From contig JACCLO010000002.1 in assembly GCA_029448655.1 (NCBI GenBank), positions 4,960,001 to 5,024,000 of the forward strand: a stretch of 64,000 nucleotides of DNA, in the 5' to 3' direction. Positions 19,291 through 31,300 of this stretch are shown here, in pieces. Position 1 is the stretch's first letter. Every line of letters begins with the position of its first letter. The DNA is from Wolfiporia cocos. Its lineage: Eukaryota; Basidiomycota; Agaricomycetes; Polyporales; Phaeolaceae. The notes under the pieces were generated by a model, which ran no database searches, was not told the origin of the DNA, and saw only the letters and a list, made by a program, of their open reading frames with translations. The translations under genes and the position numbers were made by a program.

Positions 19291-20924
19291 ATGGTATGTC
19301 TACAGGTCTACGGCATTTCTCCCATACTGACTCGCTTTCAGGTCGTCATCAATAACCAGAAGTTCGCATGGTAGATCTCGCCCCTACTCCGCTATCTTCG
19401 AATTTATTCATAGGTATCCATTGCCATAAGCGAGTCGTGCATCAAAGGACATCGCTCCTCTTCCTGTCAGCATACTGAGCGTCCGCTTTTCGAGATCAAA
19501 AAGAAGGGACGACCGGTTTCACAATGCGAAAAGTGTCGAGAACTCCGGAAGACGAAGCGCATGCACAACAAATGCACCTGCATTCCTGGCTCGTGTGCTG
19601 CTGGACCCTCTAAGTCTGGCAATAACGAAGACAGTGCCTCAGCTAAATCTTCATCACCCGCAAAATGTACGTCTACCGTGCTCGTTGCTGCGCATCGTCT
19701 TGTTGCTCCATGTCTCCAACGTCACATCAGCTCGCAGGTTTAAGCCAATTGCACCAGCCCTTCCCAATGGCATCAGAGACGTGCTTGAGCTGCAGGATAC
19801 CTCACGGATCGACTCAGCATCGAAGGCAAAAGGTCAGCCCTCAGCTCCTGGCGGTATCCCGTGCACTAACGCAACGATGTCCAGTGAACTTTGTGTCTGA
19901 CTCGTGTTGTCATACCGGCGCGACAGAGTGCCGATGTCGGACACCGAGCGGCGCTTTGGGCAATGTTTCGGCTGATGCTTCTCACAGTGTTTCTGGGGGC
20001 GGACTCGCCACTCTTGCGCAAGCAGCTGCATTCTACAGTTTGGGGCTTGGGCAATGCTCCGAGAACGCACGAGCACAGTCAGCTGCCGCAAACAGCGCCC
20101 CGACCACCGTGTCTCAGGACAGCACAGAACAACGCGCGAAGCGCCGCACCCAACCGCTCGAGTACAACACTGAGCGCCTTCACGCGCATCTACAATTGCC
20201 GCAATACAAGCGGCACAAGTCTGACCAGCTTCTTCTCGATAGCCCCGTAGCATCTTCGTCGTTCGGTATCACGGGATTGAGCCTGCCTCCCATAGGGCTG
20301 GCAAAGCCCAGCTCTGCATCTGACGAAGCATCTCGTCCCCATTTTCCATCTATCTCTCCCAATGATGTTTCAACTCCGGCAGTTGGGTCTGATTGTTCCT
20401 GCGGTCCACAGTGTGGATGTCCAGGATGCGTTCAGCATCGCGGAGCTCAACATGCATCTAAGGACTTCAGCGATTGCAACGACGGCTGCGGGACATGTGT
20501 TGACCACGAAGGCGGGATCGAGCTGCCCGCACAGAGCGCGACGTCTCCGTCAATCTCCACTCCAGGCACACCGCACCGCCGCAACTACCTTGAGGCATTC
20601 TACGCTCGCGCAGCTTCCATCCCGCCACCTCCCCGCTCTCGCACGACCACTCTGGATGCAACGAACATCACAGTCTATCCACCAACGCTGTTCATAGGCG
20701 CGGCGAAGGACAGGGAGGAGCGCGGTGCTGCCTTTGGGCTTGTCCGCTTGCCCCCGCTTGAGTGCGGATGCGCTGGTGGATGCGGGTGCCCAGAGGGGCG
20801 GTGTGAGTGTGGCGACAAATGCGGCGGATGTTGCGACGAGGATACGCAGCAGGACTCGATGCACCGTTCGCGTACGTGGGACATGCGCGCGATGAGTTCT
20901 TCTGTCATGGGTGAGAAGGTATAG
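19291..20924 (+). CDS. Copper-fist transcription factor (Mac1/Ace1/Cuf1 family)
   Basis: Exons are 19291-19293, 19342-19370, 19431-19666, 19731-19832 and 19885-20924, together 1410 nt (469 aa). The copper fist has the zinc site C11-X2-C14-X8-C23-X-H25, then KGHRSSSC, and the minor-groove motif KKKGRPVSQC at residues 34-43. A segment FKPIAPALPNG follows. The C-terminal half holds two Cys clusters of the type seen in copper-sensing regions: CSCGPQCGCPGC, and a longer one near the end with eleven Cys (CGCAGGCGCPEGRCECGDKC and on). It is expected to be a nuclear activator that senses Cu(I) and controls copper or iron homeostasis genes. Whether it responds to excess or shortage cannot be told. The first coding exon is only the ATG. 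Confidence 0.9.
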
Positions 20925-21340
20925 AACGTTTACTGGTGTAACCGAGGGACAATAATTGTAGGGCCCGCTGACGTTTTTCTCGTTGCTTTCCTGGGCTTTC
21001 ATGTCGCACCAACATGCTATGCTTATTGTAATACGACACCGTGTTCGGACATTCATCACCGCTCACTGTACTACCATTATGACGACTTGGATTGCTGTAG
21101 GCAGGATAACCCCTTTGTCAATGCTTCGTATACTTCACGATTCTTCTGGTACATCGAGTTCTCTCGATATGCGCCTTTTAAAGCTGGAGTGAACGCAATG
21201 GGAGATTTGTTGCGGACTAAGAGCATAATACATCATGTCAATATTCCAGCCTTCTACATGTATCGTACACGTCTCCTCTTGGCGAGCATACGATCCCTGG
21301 CTCATAGTCATACATTGTACCTCTATGCAAGCACAGCATG
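20925..21340. other. Convergent intergenic spacer
   Basis: This lies between the 3' ends of the copper-fist gene (plus) and the UBE2W-like gene (minus). Both 3' UTRs are expected here. No ORF or repeat was recognised. Confidence 0.5.
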
Positions 21341-22355
21341 CTAGACCCTACAGAAACAAGTCAGCCTAGAACAAATAGACCCGATATCAAAGTCAGCGTA
21401 CGTGTCGTCTATATCCAGTAGTGGGCGAATCAGTGAGGCGCAAACTCTAATAATGTGATTACACACCGTGATATTCAAACCGTGTCTACGGTATAACAGT
21501 GAGTTAATGTGCAGATATGCCATATTGCAGACACCAACCTTTTTGGGATTGTCCGGAGCATGTAGCACATACCGGTCATTTCCCACTGGTCTACCCAAAT
21601 GTCAGTGACAATACTCCGGAAATAGCGATGACTATAATCCACCTCTCCTTTTTCTGCGATTGAATAGTCACATGAGCTATTGTAACCTCTTCAAGCTCGA
21701 TTCAAATCACAGTACCTTGCATGATGCGAGCATGCTCTGTAGCGTCACACAAACCGCTATGACGGTCAAAACGGGCGACCATTCGCTTCCCAGTATAGAA
21801 GCACATATCTAGACGGAAACGACGGTAGAGTCACATGAGAACGACAACGCGGATTGACACAGAGTCGACATTGCAGGCAAACTCACATGGCCGTTGGAAT
21901 ACACATGCTGGAGAAGGCAATGCACCAGCGCTCTGAGTGGGATAACCATTTAGCGAGAAGCTCGACGCACTGGGTGTTCCGGGGCTTTGTACTTGTCGTC
22001 AACTACAAACTGTACAGCAGGAGATGAGATGGGATACTGTTGATCAAATCGGAACTTCAACGCGAACTGCTCGCCCTGCACGCATATATTGCCAGGATGA
22101 ACAAGATATCGATATCAGATATACACGAGGGCGAGGCTCACCGCGAACACCGTCTCACCAAGAACCTCGATGGAGAAATACCATGTCTGGAAGTCATCTG
22201 CGCCCAGGAGCTTGATGCCTGCGAGACGATCACGAGTAAATCTCGGAGTCGAGACGCGGTCACCTAAGTGTAGATCGGAGAGGACGCGTGCCTACTGGTG
22301 TCCCATTGGTTTTAATATCCATCAGCTCCTTTTGGAGCCTCCGCGTTGAAGTCAT
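21341..22355 (-). CDS. Ubiquitin-conjugating enzyme E2, UBE2W-like
   Basis: Nine exons sum to 510 nt (169 aa): 64, 77, 105, 21, 93, 11, 52, 19 and 68 nt in order from 22355. The start TRRLQKELMDI and the core HPHVYSNGHICASIL with the catalytic Cys (codon 21805-21803) match the E2 W family, as do EWSPVLTV, SCKKKERP and the tail FEYHDDT. UBE2W-type E2s attach ubiquitin to protein N-termini; that is family knowledge. The Cys-containing tail after the family's usual end is about 18 residues longer than in UBE2W. Exon 1 fits the frame only if the first intron (22291-22219) has a GC donor. Exon 6 is 11 nt (21643-21653). Confidence 0.85.
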
Positions 22356-23086
22356 TCTGTAGTGTATGAGAACCGGATCTTCTGCAAGAAACGAAAGGTG
22401 TCCAGGAAGTAACGAGTCACCAGCACGTACAAGTCTATCCCGAAGTGTTTAGACGCCGCGATATTCGGGTGCCACACCGCGCCGGCTGCCACTTCGAACA
22501 AACAACAACAAAGTGAGCGCAGGTATAAAATTTGGGCGTACTGCGTTGCTATTTCTTCACAATGTCTATTCACCGTCCCTGCCTTAGAGTCACTTGCTTC
22601 TCAGATTTCATGCAGGAGGTATGCAGGCGCTCGCGGGGACGCAGAAAGAGCCTTCTTGCAGCGCTCATTGTTGATGGTGTTAATTTCTCGACCACTTTGC
22701 GACATAAGCTGCGATAAGGAACATCTCTGCTATTTTCCTCTGTCTAGAGACAATGTATCTTCTGATCTGTCCGAATGCATTACGTTCCATTTTCATTGAA
22801 TAATGGCTGCTTGCTCTGTCTCAGCTTTGGATGCGGATCTGCAGCAAGGCCCTGGCAAACACCGACAACAACCATCTTTGATGAGGCTTGCAGCGCAGCT
22901 TGAGCCTCGTTGTATAGGAATGTCAAAGTCATTGTGCGGATACCTTTGGCAATTTGGTCATACCGCGACAGAGGGCGTATGACGGCCCATACGGTGTGTA
23001 ATCGGATATTCCAGCCTGCGGCTGCCAGGCTTGCAATCTACTGCAACTCAGTGTTAGTACTACGGTACACATGATACGCCAGATCT
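22356..23086. other. Spacer between the UBE2W-like gene and HEM3
   Basis: It should hold the promoter of the UBE2W-like gene and the 3' UTR of HEM3 (both minus). A stop-to-stop minus frame of 85 codons (22780-23037) reads like protein (KMVVVGVCQGLAADP) but matches nothing I recognise. It could be a 3' exon of an unknown gene or chance. Confidence 0.35.
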
Positions 23087-24248
23087 CTATGTCGCAGCCG
23101 TGGAATTACTCCCTTCGGCCTTGCTCTCGGCAATTTTTCTCTCTCTGTCCTGTGTGATCTCGTCTAAGATCTCTCTAGCACCGGTCTCTATCAGCACGCG
23201 GGCGAGGTTCCGTCCGACCTCTTCAGCCTCCGCCAGAGATCTCACTTGCCGCACGATCGTATGCTCGACATGCTTCGCGCCATCCAGTGAGGTGACACAT
23301 CCCGAGATAGTCAGCTCGCCATTCTTGCCCGCACCCTCCACCACCCGCAAGTCGGTGTGCACGCCCACAGGCACGCTGCACCCGCCCTCGAGCACGCGGA
23401 GGCACGCACGCTCCGCACGGCACGACCAGTCCGTCGGCCAGTGCGTGAGTCGCTCGCAGAGCGCGCGCGCCGCGGCGTCGTCCGTGCGGATCTCAATCGC
23501 GAGTGCACCCTGCGAGACGGCGTGGAAGAGCGTTGGGGGTCCGAGGTCCGCCGTCACACGCGCGCCCCAGCCGAGGCGGACGAGCCCCGCCTTGGCAAGG
23601 ATGAGTGCAGCGTACGGGCCGTCGTCCGCGTCGAGTTTTGCGATTCGCGTGTTCCTGGCAGGAAAATATGCGTCTCTTAGCGTGGAATGGGGCGCGAGTG
23701 TGGACAGAGGCGCACGCACAGGTTGCCGCGCTGTCATCGGCATGTAGAGCGATGAGAACTTCGATTGATACATTCGAGACAACACTCACGACATCCTGGA
23801 ACACGAGCTTGGGGAAACGACGCTTGAGCTGTGCAACCCGTCGTACACTGCTCGTGCCCACAACGCTCCCGTCAGGAAGCTCCTCAAGGCTCTTCCACTC
23901 CCTTCTTTTCCGCACGACAAGGGCATCGACAGGATCTTCTCGCTCCAACACACCGGCTATGTCGCACCCCTCGGGCAACTCTGTCGGGACGTCCTTGAAG
24001 CTATGCACAAGCATGTCGACCGTGCCCTCGCGCAAAGCGACTTCGAGCTCCTTCGTCCACAGTGCCTTTCCCCCTAGCAGGTAGAGAGCCTGAGACTGAT
24101 TCTTGTCGCCACCCGTCGACATGAACTCCGTGGCGAATGTCGTCGAGGGGTTCTGGGCAACCAGTGCATCACGAACGATATACGTCTGAATTTTTGCCAG
24201 CTCTGAGCCGCGCGAGGCAAGGGAAAATATGCGCGGCGATGCGGTCAT
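23087..24248 (-). CDS. HEM3: Hydroxymethylbilane synthase (porphobilinogen deaminase)
   Basis: Exons are 24248-23790, 23730-23720 (11 nt) and 23654-23087, summing to 1038 nt (345 aa), the usual fungal length. The enzyme joins four porphobilinogens into hydroxymethylbilane in the heme pathway. Visible hallmarks are LASRGSELAKIQT at the N-terminus, VHSFKDVPTELP, GTSSVRR, the RGNLNTR motif (residues 154-160) and EGGCSVPVG, whose Cys (about residue 249) carries the dipyrromethane cofactor. The RGNL part is supplied only by the 11-nt exon. Without it the frame breaks, so the exon is well supported. The ATG at 24248 begins MTASPRIFSLASRGSE. The gene is divergent from NFU1 across 1.35 kb. Confidence 0.95.
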
Positions 24249-25602
24249 GTTGGGCTGGGGTCGACGAGGAGGTTTGGGCCTGCAATAAGTTCGATACCAG
24301 TAGTACGTTGTCGGAAGCGGGAAGCAGCGGTCCGAACGATCGATCTGGTTTTCGGACTTTGATGTTCATTATCCCATCACTGCGGCAGTGGTCGTGCCAC
24401 ATATTACTATGGCTGGACCCCTTCTGCACAATTTTGATGGCATGCGAATAGGAGAAAATCGCAAGACCCGTTCGTCTCCGGACAGCTTCAGTTATGTATT
24501 CTATGATCCAATCTATAGTATTAAAAAATGGCAGCGCAGATGGAGTGAGCACTGTTGGAACCGAGGGCTACCGGTCAGAGGGTGCAAAAGAGACCCCTAA
24601 TACACCGCGCGAGCCCTCAGATATTAAAACTCCGCCGGTGTTTACCGTCTGGTCACGAGACTACACCACGCCATCAACATCAGGAAGCTGAGTTCTAAAC
24701 TTTAGATTGCCTAACGAGATATGTGGCTGATGTCACGCTTTGACCACAATCTGCCTCTGTTTCCTGACACAGTGCAGACTTCCTCTCGGAAATTTATATA
24801 TACAGTCTGTGTGATGATTAAAGGGCTTTTTTGCAAGTTTGGAAGGAATGCATTGAAGGAAAAACTGAGCCGAAGCCCATCAATAACTCTGATTGGCATT
24901 TTTCGACATTGTTCAATTTCCTTCTCTTTATCTGTTGATGTGATCGAGAATATGACTTGACAGAACTGTGCGCATCGTAAGATAGACATAATGTACGAAA
25001 TTTCTCATTTTTTGAATTGGAGGGAGTGTAGCTAGACACGGATTTGCATTACTGTCGCGATTGCATTACTGGGCCAGCGTTAGTACTCCCAGGCCTTTCA
25101 ACAGTGGGAACATATGGCCACAAGTGTGATCTGACGGGTCTCTGTGCCTTTGAAATCTCTACGCACGTGAATCGTCTCCTTTACAGTTAAGACGCAGTCT
25201 GGCGCAAGGAATTCCCGATCATGACAGTGCGGCGAGCTGGTCTTCTAGTCATATGCTATTACATTGCTGCTGACAGATTTACATGAAGGCTCATGCGCTC
25301 ATGCGGGCCTCGATAGCCTTCATATCATGGAGTGGCTCAACCGTGATTCTCACCGCTCGGTGCCCTTCGTCATTGTGGCTACCATAGGTCCTTTGCACAA
25401 CTACTCACTGTTTGTATGTTGGTTTCTAGTCCAGCCTCATGAGCGCTCCGAGTGGCATTACACGGTCATAAGTCACATGACCATACTTCATTACGTGAAG
25501 GCCAGGTGCCGATTCGCCGATGCCTTCCGCAACTTGGCGAGCAACGTTCACTTGCTGACTGTAGGTACGACACCTTCTGCAAGGCACTACAACTGAGCAG
25601 AC
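24249..25602. other. Divergent intergenic region between HEM3 and NFU1
   Basis: 1354 bp that must contain both promoters. A short tract at 24700-25030 is AT-rich. Several short ORFs on both strands (including 25264-25596) lack any recognised motif and overlap the NFU1 5' region; I do not call them genes. Confidence 0.5.
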
Positions 25603-26596
25603 ATGGCCTCTACGTCTTTTACATCATCGTCTTTGCGCACTTTGTCTGGTGCTACAAAATTCGTGCTTCGCCATCGCTCGAAAGTACCTGCGCAACTGCA
25701 TATAGCTTCGAGAGCGCTCTCCGCCACTGCCTCTCGCGATGCCAACTTGCACCACGGGACGACATTGGCAACGTTTTCCCCGTCGCATCCAGCACGCACG
25801 CTGACAAGCATGGAACGACCAATGCATTGTAAGTGCTACCGTTGCAAGCGCCGGGTGCATGACTAACATCCGGTAGACCGCTCAATGTTCATTCAAACAG
25901 AGACGACGCCCAACGAGGACTCACTCAAGTTTATTCCAGGGGTCCCTGTCATGGAGGAAGGCACCGCCGAGTTCCTCGACACCAAGTCTGCGCTCACGTC
26001 GCCGCTCGCGATCCGGCTCATGGGTATTGAGGGTGTCAAGACGGTCTTCTACGGACCCGATTTCGTCACTGTATCAAAGGACTCCGAGACAGCCTGGGCG
26101 GTGATCAAGCCGGAGGTATACTCGATCCTCATGGAGTTCTTTTCCTCGAGCCAGCCGCTCTTCCGCTCGGAGGAAGACCGCGAGGCTGCGGGCCCACAGG
26201 ATACGCGCATCCTTGACACCGACTCGGAAACGGTCGCAATGATCAAAGAGCTGCTCGAGACGAGAGTACGGCCTGCGATCATGGAGGACGGTGGCGATAT
26301 CGAGTATCGCGGATTCACGGACGGAGGGGTCGTCCAAGTAAAGCTGAAGGGTAGCTGTCGCGGGTGCGACTCGAGCACTGTCACTTTGAAGAGTGGGATA
26401 GAGCGCATGCTTATGCATTATATTCCCGAGGTCAAGGGCGTTGAGCAGGTGCATATCTTTAGAGTATCAGAGCAGTTATCAGGATTGTCTGACCCTTGTA
26501 CAGGTTCTTGATCAAGAAGAGGAGATTGCCTTGAATGAATTCCAGAAGCTCGAGCAGCGGCTACATTCAGAGAACTCTAAGAAAGACTCACCGTGA
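25603..26596 (+). CDS. NFU1: Mitochondrial Fe-S cluster scaffold NFU1
   Basis: Exons are 25603-25828, 25877-26448 and 26504-26596, together 891 nt (296 aa). The first 75 residues are rich in Ser, Arg, Ala and Thr with few acids, typical of a mitochondrial presequence. The Nfu N-terminal domain starts near residue 79 (MFIQTETTPNEDSLKFIPG). The NifU-like C-terminal domain holds RPAIMEDGGDIEYRGF and the cluster-binding CRGC pair (Cys236 and Cys239). The protein carries [4Fe-4S] clusters to enzymes such as lipoyl synthase in mitochondria. The C-terminus after the last intron is acidic and helical. No defects were seen. Confidence 0.95.
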
Positions 26597-27563
26597 GGTT
26601 TACCGGGTAATCTATCCTTAAGACATCTCTGACAGAACCATGGCATTCAGCATTGCACAGTACATGTCTGTATAGAGCATCTGCATCTGCAATTGGTAGT
26701 TGTGCTTTGTGTTATGGTCTGGTACTGTGGACTCTTCATTGTGTGCAATTGAAGACTGTACATGTGGGTGCAGGCTATGTGTGCTCCTGCACAATGCCTG
26801 CTTGCACAGCAGATGGAAATGCTGCCATGGTCAGGTGTGCATTGTGTCAACTGTGGTGGACATTCTCCAAGAGGACAGCATCAGCTTATAGATGTGCAAA
26901 TGGATATATTCTCAAATAGAATTGGTTTTTGCAATATGTTTCTCTAACTGTGTGACTGGCAAGGAGCACATCCAAAACCATACACATGGTACACTGGATG
27001 GGCTTTCTTATGCTTCACATTGAATTAGTGAAAAAGTAATGTGAATAGAGGTTGAAAATTGCAACCACAACCTGTACCAAAGTATTGAGAACAGACTAGG
27101 AATACATCTAGTTCAATCCAGGCAACAATATCAAGGATCTATACTGAACTTTGTAATCACTACTTTCTCAAAAATCTAAGCTAAACTTACTATTTCTGTC
27201 ACAGATTTTCTAGCTAACACTAATTTTCCTAGCAGTTACCCTGTTTTTCTACAATTTATTTGCATTTATCTACAAATTCTACAAGTTATATATCAGTTAT
27301 CCTTGTGCTGCCACACAAGCCAGACCCTTATATCATATTATGTAATAGTCCTTACATTATCTTAGTTCTTGTCATCTATGTCACATATTTGTACCTTCTC
27401 AAACCTTCTATGGTGCTGGCAGCCTAGAGACCACCACTTTTGTACAAGTCTTACTGCTTGCTCAAATTGGTGCCTAGAGATAATCAGTCTAACCAAAATG
27501 CTCTAATTGAAGGTAGGAACAAAATGGCTAGGCAGATTTGTCTGAAAATCAAAATTGAGAAAT
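26597..27563. other. AT/TG-rich spacer, CpG-poor
   Basis: No gene recognised. Short ORFs at 26650-26950 are TG/CA-biased and likely chance. The stretch has very few CG dinucleotides, as expected of old, deaminated repeat DNA. Confidence 0.5.
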
Positions 27564-28125
27564 TGTCACAGAATGGCCCCTAGGCATTCTGACATCCCTT
27601 GCTGGTATGCAAAGGCGCTGCTGGGTGTGCGGCTAACTCCTTACTTATTAGCTTTCCTCTTCGGTGCTCCTTTGTCTCATCTTAGAACACCTGACCTTGT
27701 AGATTAGCACTGTAGGGTAGCGCGTGCCTCAGGTACTCACACCATGGTCACATGTAGGTACATAGTGTTGCTAGTCACATGTTCCCTTAGTTACTGCACA
27801 CAGGCCGGTACTTTAGGGCTGGGCTAGTAGTTACATCGCTCATGTATATATGTACGACAAGATGGGGCTTACTCCCCATCTTTGGGATTCTCAACAATGG
27901 GCTTAGGCCCCTTTCTTACTCTTCCTCTGTGTGCTGGCTGCCTTGCTCGCTCTGACCGCCTTGCCTCTCAGATGCACGCTTGACTGGCTATGTCAGCTTA
28001 GGAGTACTGGGTTTGGGTACCCCAGTTATGTCCGACGTTCACCACTGGTTAGTCTTGCTGTCACTCGTTAGGTTAGGATGGGTCCCCAGCAGGGCTGGTC
28101 CCACAGACAGGGTACATCTGTGTCA
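27564..28125 (+). repeat. LTR-B copy, plus orientation
   Basis: Runs from TGTCACAGAATG to CATCTGTGTCA. Inside are the family marks CATGTATATATG, CTTACTCCCCATC, AACAATGGGCTTAGGCCCC and AGGGCTGGTCCCACAGAC. The flanks (GAAAT and GGCAG) do not match. Confidence 0.6.
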
Positions 28126-30510
28126 GGCAGCCCATGGCCACAGCATCCAGTGGAGCTGGGGTGGCATATGCGCCTCAGTACAGTGCAGGCATTGGTGGCT
28201 TTGCCGCAGGTGTGATGGTGCTGTCACCTGTGCATGGCATAATGCCATCCCCACTGTGGCAGAAGCTCACCTGCTCCATGTGCCAGAATAATGCTTCTCA
28301 TGCAGAATGCTTCTTGTGTGTGCCAAACCTTGCACAGCCATACATGCATTTTGAGATGATCAAGATCCAGGACATGGTCATCAGGAAAAATCCACATGGA
28401 TGCATAGCTGTAGCTGTATATAGCCCCTGTGGCTGGAATCCATTCATATCTTCCCCCCCTATTCTTTATGGATATATACTTCTGGCACACACTACATAGC
28501 ATGCTGTAGCATGCTGTAGCCCTTGCAAGTTTTTCATAATGTCTGTAACTCAATGCTAGTAGCACATTGTAGTGGTTTATAGTGCTGTTATTGCCCACTC
28601 AAAACCACCCTTTGGTGGATTAATTCATCAATATATCCGGATGTTGCATGCATAATATTGTGAGGTAGCTGAGCATATAAAACAAGAAACTGATGTAGCT
28701 ATATTTACTGCCTTTGGTCGCTCAATCTGCCACCTGCTCCATAACCACTACTAGAACTTGCCTCTGTCTATTCTCTGATGTCATGGTCAGAGACGCATGA
28801 ATGATGAACTGTTGCAGAACAGTGACTCCTGGTAAAACATGTAAATTTGCAGTATCAGATAGATGTGTACATACCAAGTAGCAGAACGCAACTTCAATTG
28901 CAGTATTCTGACAACCAAATGTAAGGATTAAATTCATTAAATGCTGAGGGAGAGTTGTAACGCACTTCATGCACAGGCTTGTATGACTAATCTGATGTGA
29001 CCATCCCCCCAGCCCTTAGAGACTTCTATGGAGATATCAACTGATGATATGCTGAGTGCCTGGTAGTTACTGATAATTATGTGAGCTATCATGAAAATAT
29101 AAGCAAAGACAAAGGGGCTATATGCAAGCTCTCACCACTGCATCTTCTTGGCAATCAATACCACTATAGTTAGAATAAATGGTGTGCATCTTGCTTTCCA
29201 CCACTGCCTAATGCTGCCTTTGGTGGGATTCTTTGGCAACCTCTTCTCTTTGTGTCCCCAGGAATCTATCCTGATCCTTGGCAACTGTAGATGACTATGA
29301 TGAGCAGTATTTAGGGCAACAGATACTAAGGCTCACTGACTTTATGCAGCCTTCCACCCTGCATGTTGATGTACATGACTACTTGAGCTGCTGAGGACTA
29401 AAACAAGGCTTCACAAAGATGCTAGAGTTCAATATGCATATCAGCTCTAGACTTGATTCAATGAGAGATATTGTGTGCACACTTTCACAGACAAATCAGA
29501 TGTATAAATGTGCAAGAGAGAGCCTCAATGAGTGCGATAAGGTGGCTTGCTAGTTCAGGCACCTTGCCATGCACTTGTTCGGCTGTTATCCACATTTGGT
29601 GGATGACTTCCCCAGCATGCACTCAAGCACATAATCTGTGACTTGTAGCAGCACAGTGAATACAGAGAGTCATATAGAATATACATGTTGCTCCTGCAAG
29701 AGCCCTGCAAACATTCCAGAGAATGTGAGCCTGATGGGGGTTCAGGAGACTTTACATATGTGATATATACCTTTGTGTGTATCATAAAATATACATTATT
29801 TTGAGCCATATCAATTGAGCACTACAATGAGAAGACAGATTATGAGAAGCATATGTTTCATCTATACTGACTACATTATTGACACACACCAGCTATGATT
29901 CTCTAGTGCTACATATGTTGATTGTATTTATGTGAGCTACAGCAAGCTATAGATTAACCCACATTTGTATGTAGCCATTATGGAGCTACATACTGCTACA
30001 GATATTAGCAGGCAGCTAGGGCTATCAGGGTTTTTTCTGATGGTCATGTTCCTTGAGGGGCTGTGCCTGTGCATGCCACTTGTCTTCCAGCCACACAAGG
30101 TGTTCCATGTCAGGGAAGATGCTTGCTGTGGTCATCCCTGGGCCTGATGGATGATTGATGTCCTCTGGAATTACTGCATGGGCCTGGGTGCTGGCTCTGT
30201 CAACCTGCACTTGCCCAGGTTCAAAATGTATAACACTGTGTTGTCTGACTCTGAGGATGATACAAAATAGTCTTCTGATGAATCTCTGTAGGAGGGGTGT
30301 GGGTATGGTGTGTATGGCAGCATGTATGGACAGCAGATCAATGGATGACTGGCTGAATGGCAAGGCTTCATGAGCTGGAGAAGTGGTATTCACTCTATGT
30401 TGCCTGTACTTCTCTTTGTGAGGGTGGCTTACCAGGACCTTGATACTGATCCTGTAATGATTCCCCATATAAGGGCTGCCTTGTATCCCACCCATATCTA
30501 GCAACTGGGT
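28126..30510. other. CpG-poor repeat-derived sequence without recognised genes
   Basis: Several ORFs of 80-160 codons (for example minus 30025-30504 and plus 28134-28499) lack known motifs. TG and CA are common and CG rare, so these are probably remnants of decayed mobile elements. Confidence 0.45.
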
Positions 30511-31300
30511 TGTTACGGATTGAATATCTGCTCAGCTGAAACAACTAAGTTGAGTTACTCAGTGTATTGAGTAGCGCACTACTTGTCAGACTCCACAGAG
30601 TCAGAGTGTCAATTATACAAGTGGAGGGCTTAATTGCTTAAGCCTTTGAGAATGAGTATAAGATCCTTGTAATTCAACAAGGTCAAGCTTGACACAGTCT
30701 CACTGACTGTGGGACCAGCCCTGCTGGGGAACCCCCAACCCATGTTGGCTAGCATGAAACCCAGGCCCTAGTCGTTCATAGAGAGGACTAGTGGTGCTGG
30801 CACCAGACAAGCGAGGTGAGGCGCAGAGGTGGAGCAGGTGCACACAGATTGGCAGAGAAAGGGGCCTTGCTTGTGCAATATTGAGGATACTAAAACTGGG
30901 TAGTAAGCCCCAGTTCCTACAACACTATATACATGGAGCCACAGCAAATGTGTAGCTACTTGCCCTAAAGGTGGTGATCTGTGCACATTGTAACCTAAGT
31001 ATGGATCGTCATCAAGCATGTATGTAAGCAGGGCAGTGTCCATATGTCAGACCATAAGCATAATGGGGAGGCACGCGCACCCAGGAGCGTGCATGTACAT
31101 CTTATCTTATCGTAATATACTAGTTAGACATGCATCAAAGGGACAGGAGGTGCTATGTAGGTAAAAGGGGCCACTGAAGGGCCAGAAACCCTGTAAATAC
31201 CTGTGAAAATAGCAGGGTGATGCCACAGACTAGATCTGTGACAGAGCTGAGGAACTTGACCGGTATTTACATCAGGTTATATACTGCGATCCTATATCCA
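30511..31300. repeat. Old, diverged LTR-A copy interrupted by an LTR-B
   Basis: Begins TGTTACGGATTGAATA, matching the LTR-A start TGTTACGGGTCGAATA with transitions at CpG sites. It continues to AACAAGGTCAAGCT at 30689, is broken by LTR-B, and resumes with GAGCTGAGGAAC at 31244. Its far end is too diverged to place. Confidence 0.55.
30690..31243 (-). repeat. Solo LTR-B nested in the old LTR-A copy
   Basis: Runs from TGACACAGTCTC to GATCTGTGACA, 554 bp. The flanks AAGCT and GAGCT differ by one base. The undisturbed LTR-A reads GAGCT at this point, so the left copy probably lost its CpG. Confidence 0.75.

Noticed and set aside
23100..23747. A 215-codon plus-strand ORF
   Set aside because: Antisense shadow of HEM3 exon 3, a GC-rich region where opposite frames stay open by chance.
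25264..25596. A 110-codon plus ORF just upstream of NFU1
   Set aside because: No motif and it sits in the NFU1 promoter/5' UTR region. No splice relation to NFU1 improves the protein.
30025..30504. A 159-codon minus ORF
   Set aside because: Lies in CpG-poor repeat DNA with no motif. Likely chance or a decayed mobile-element piece.
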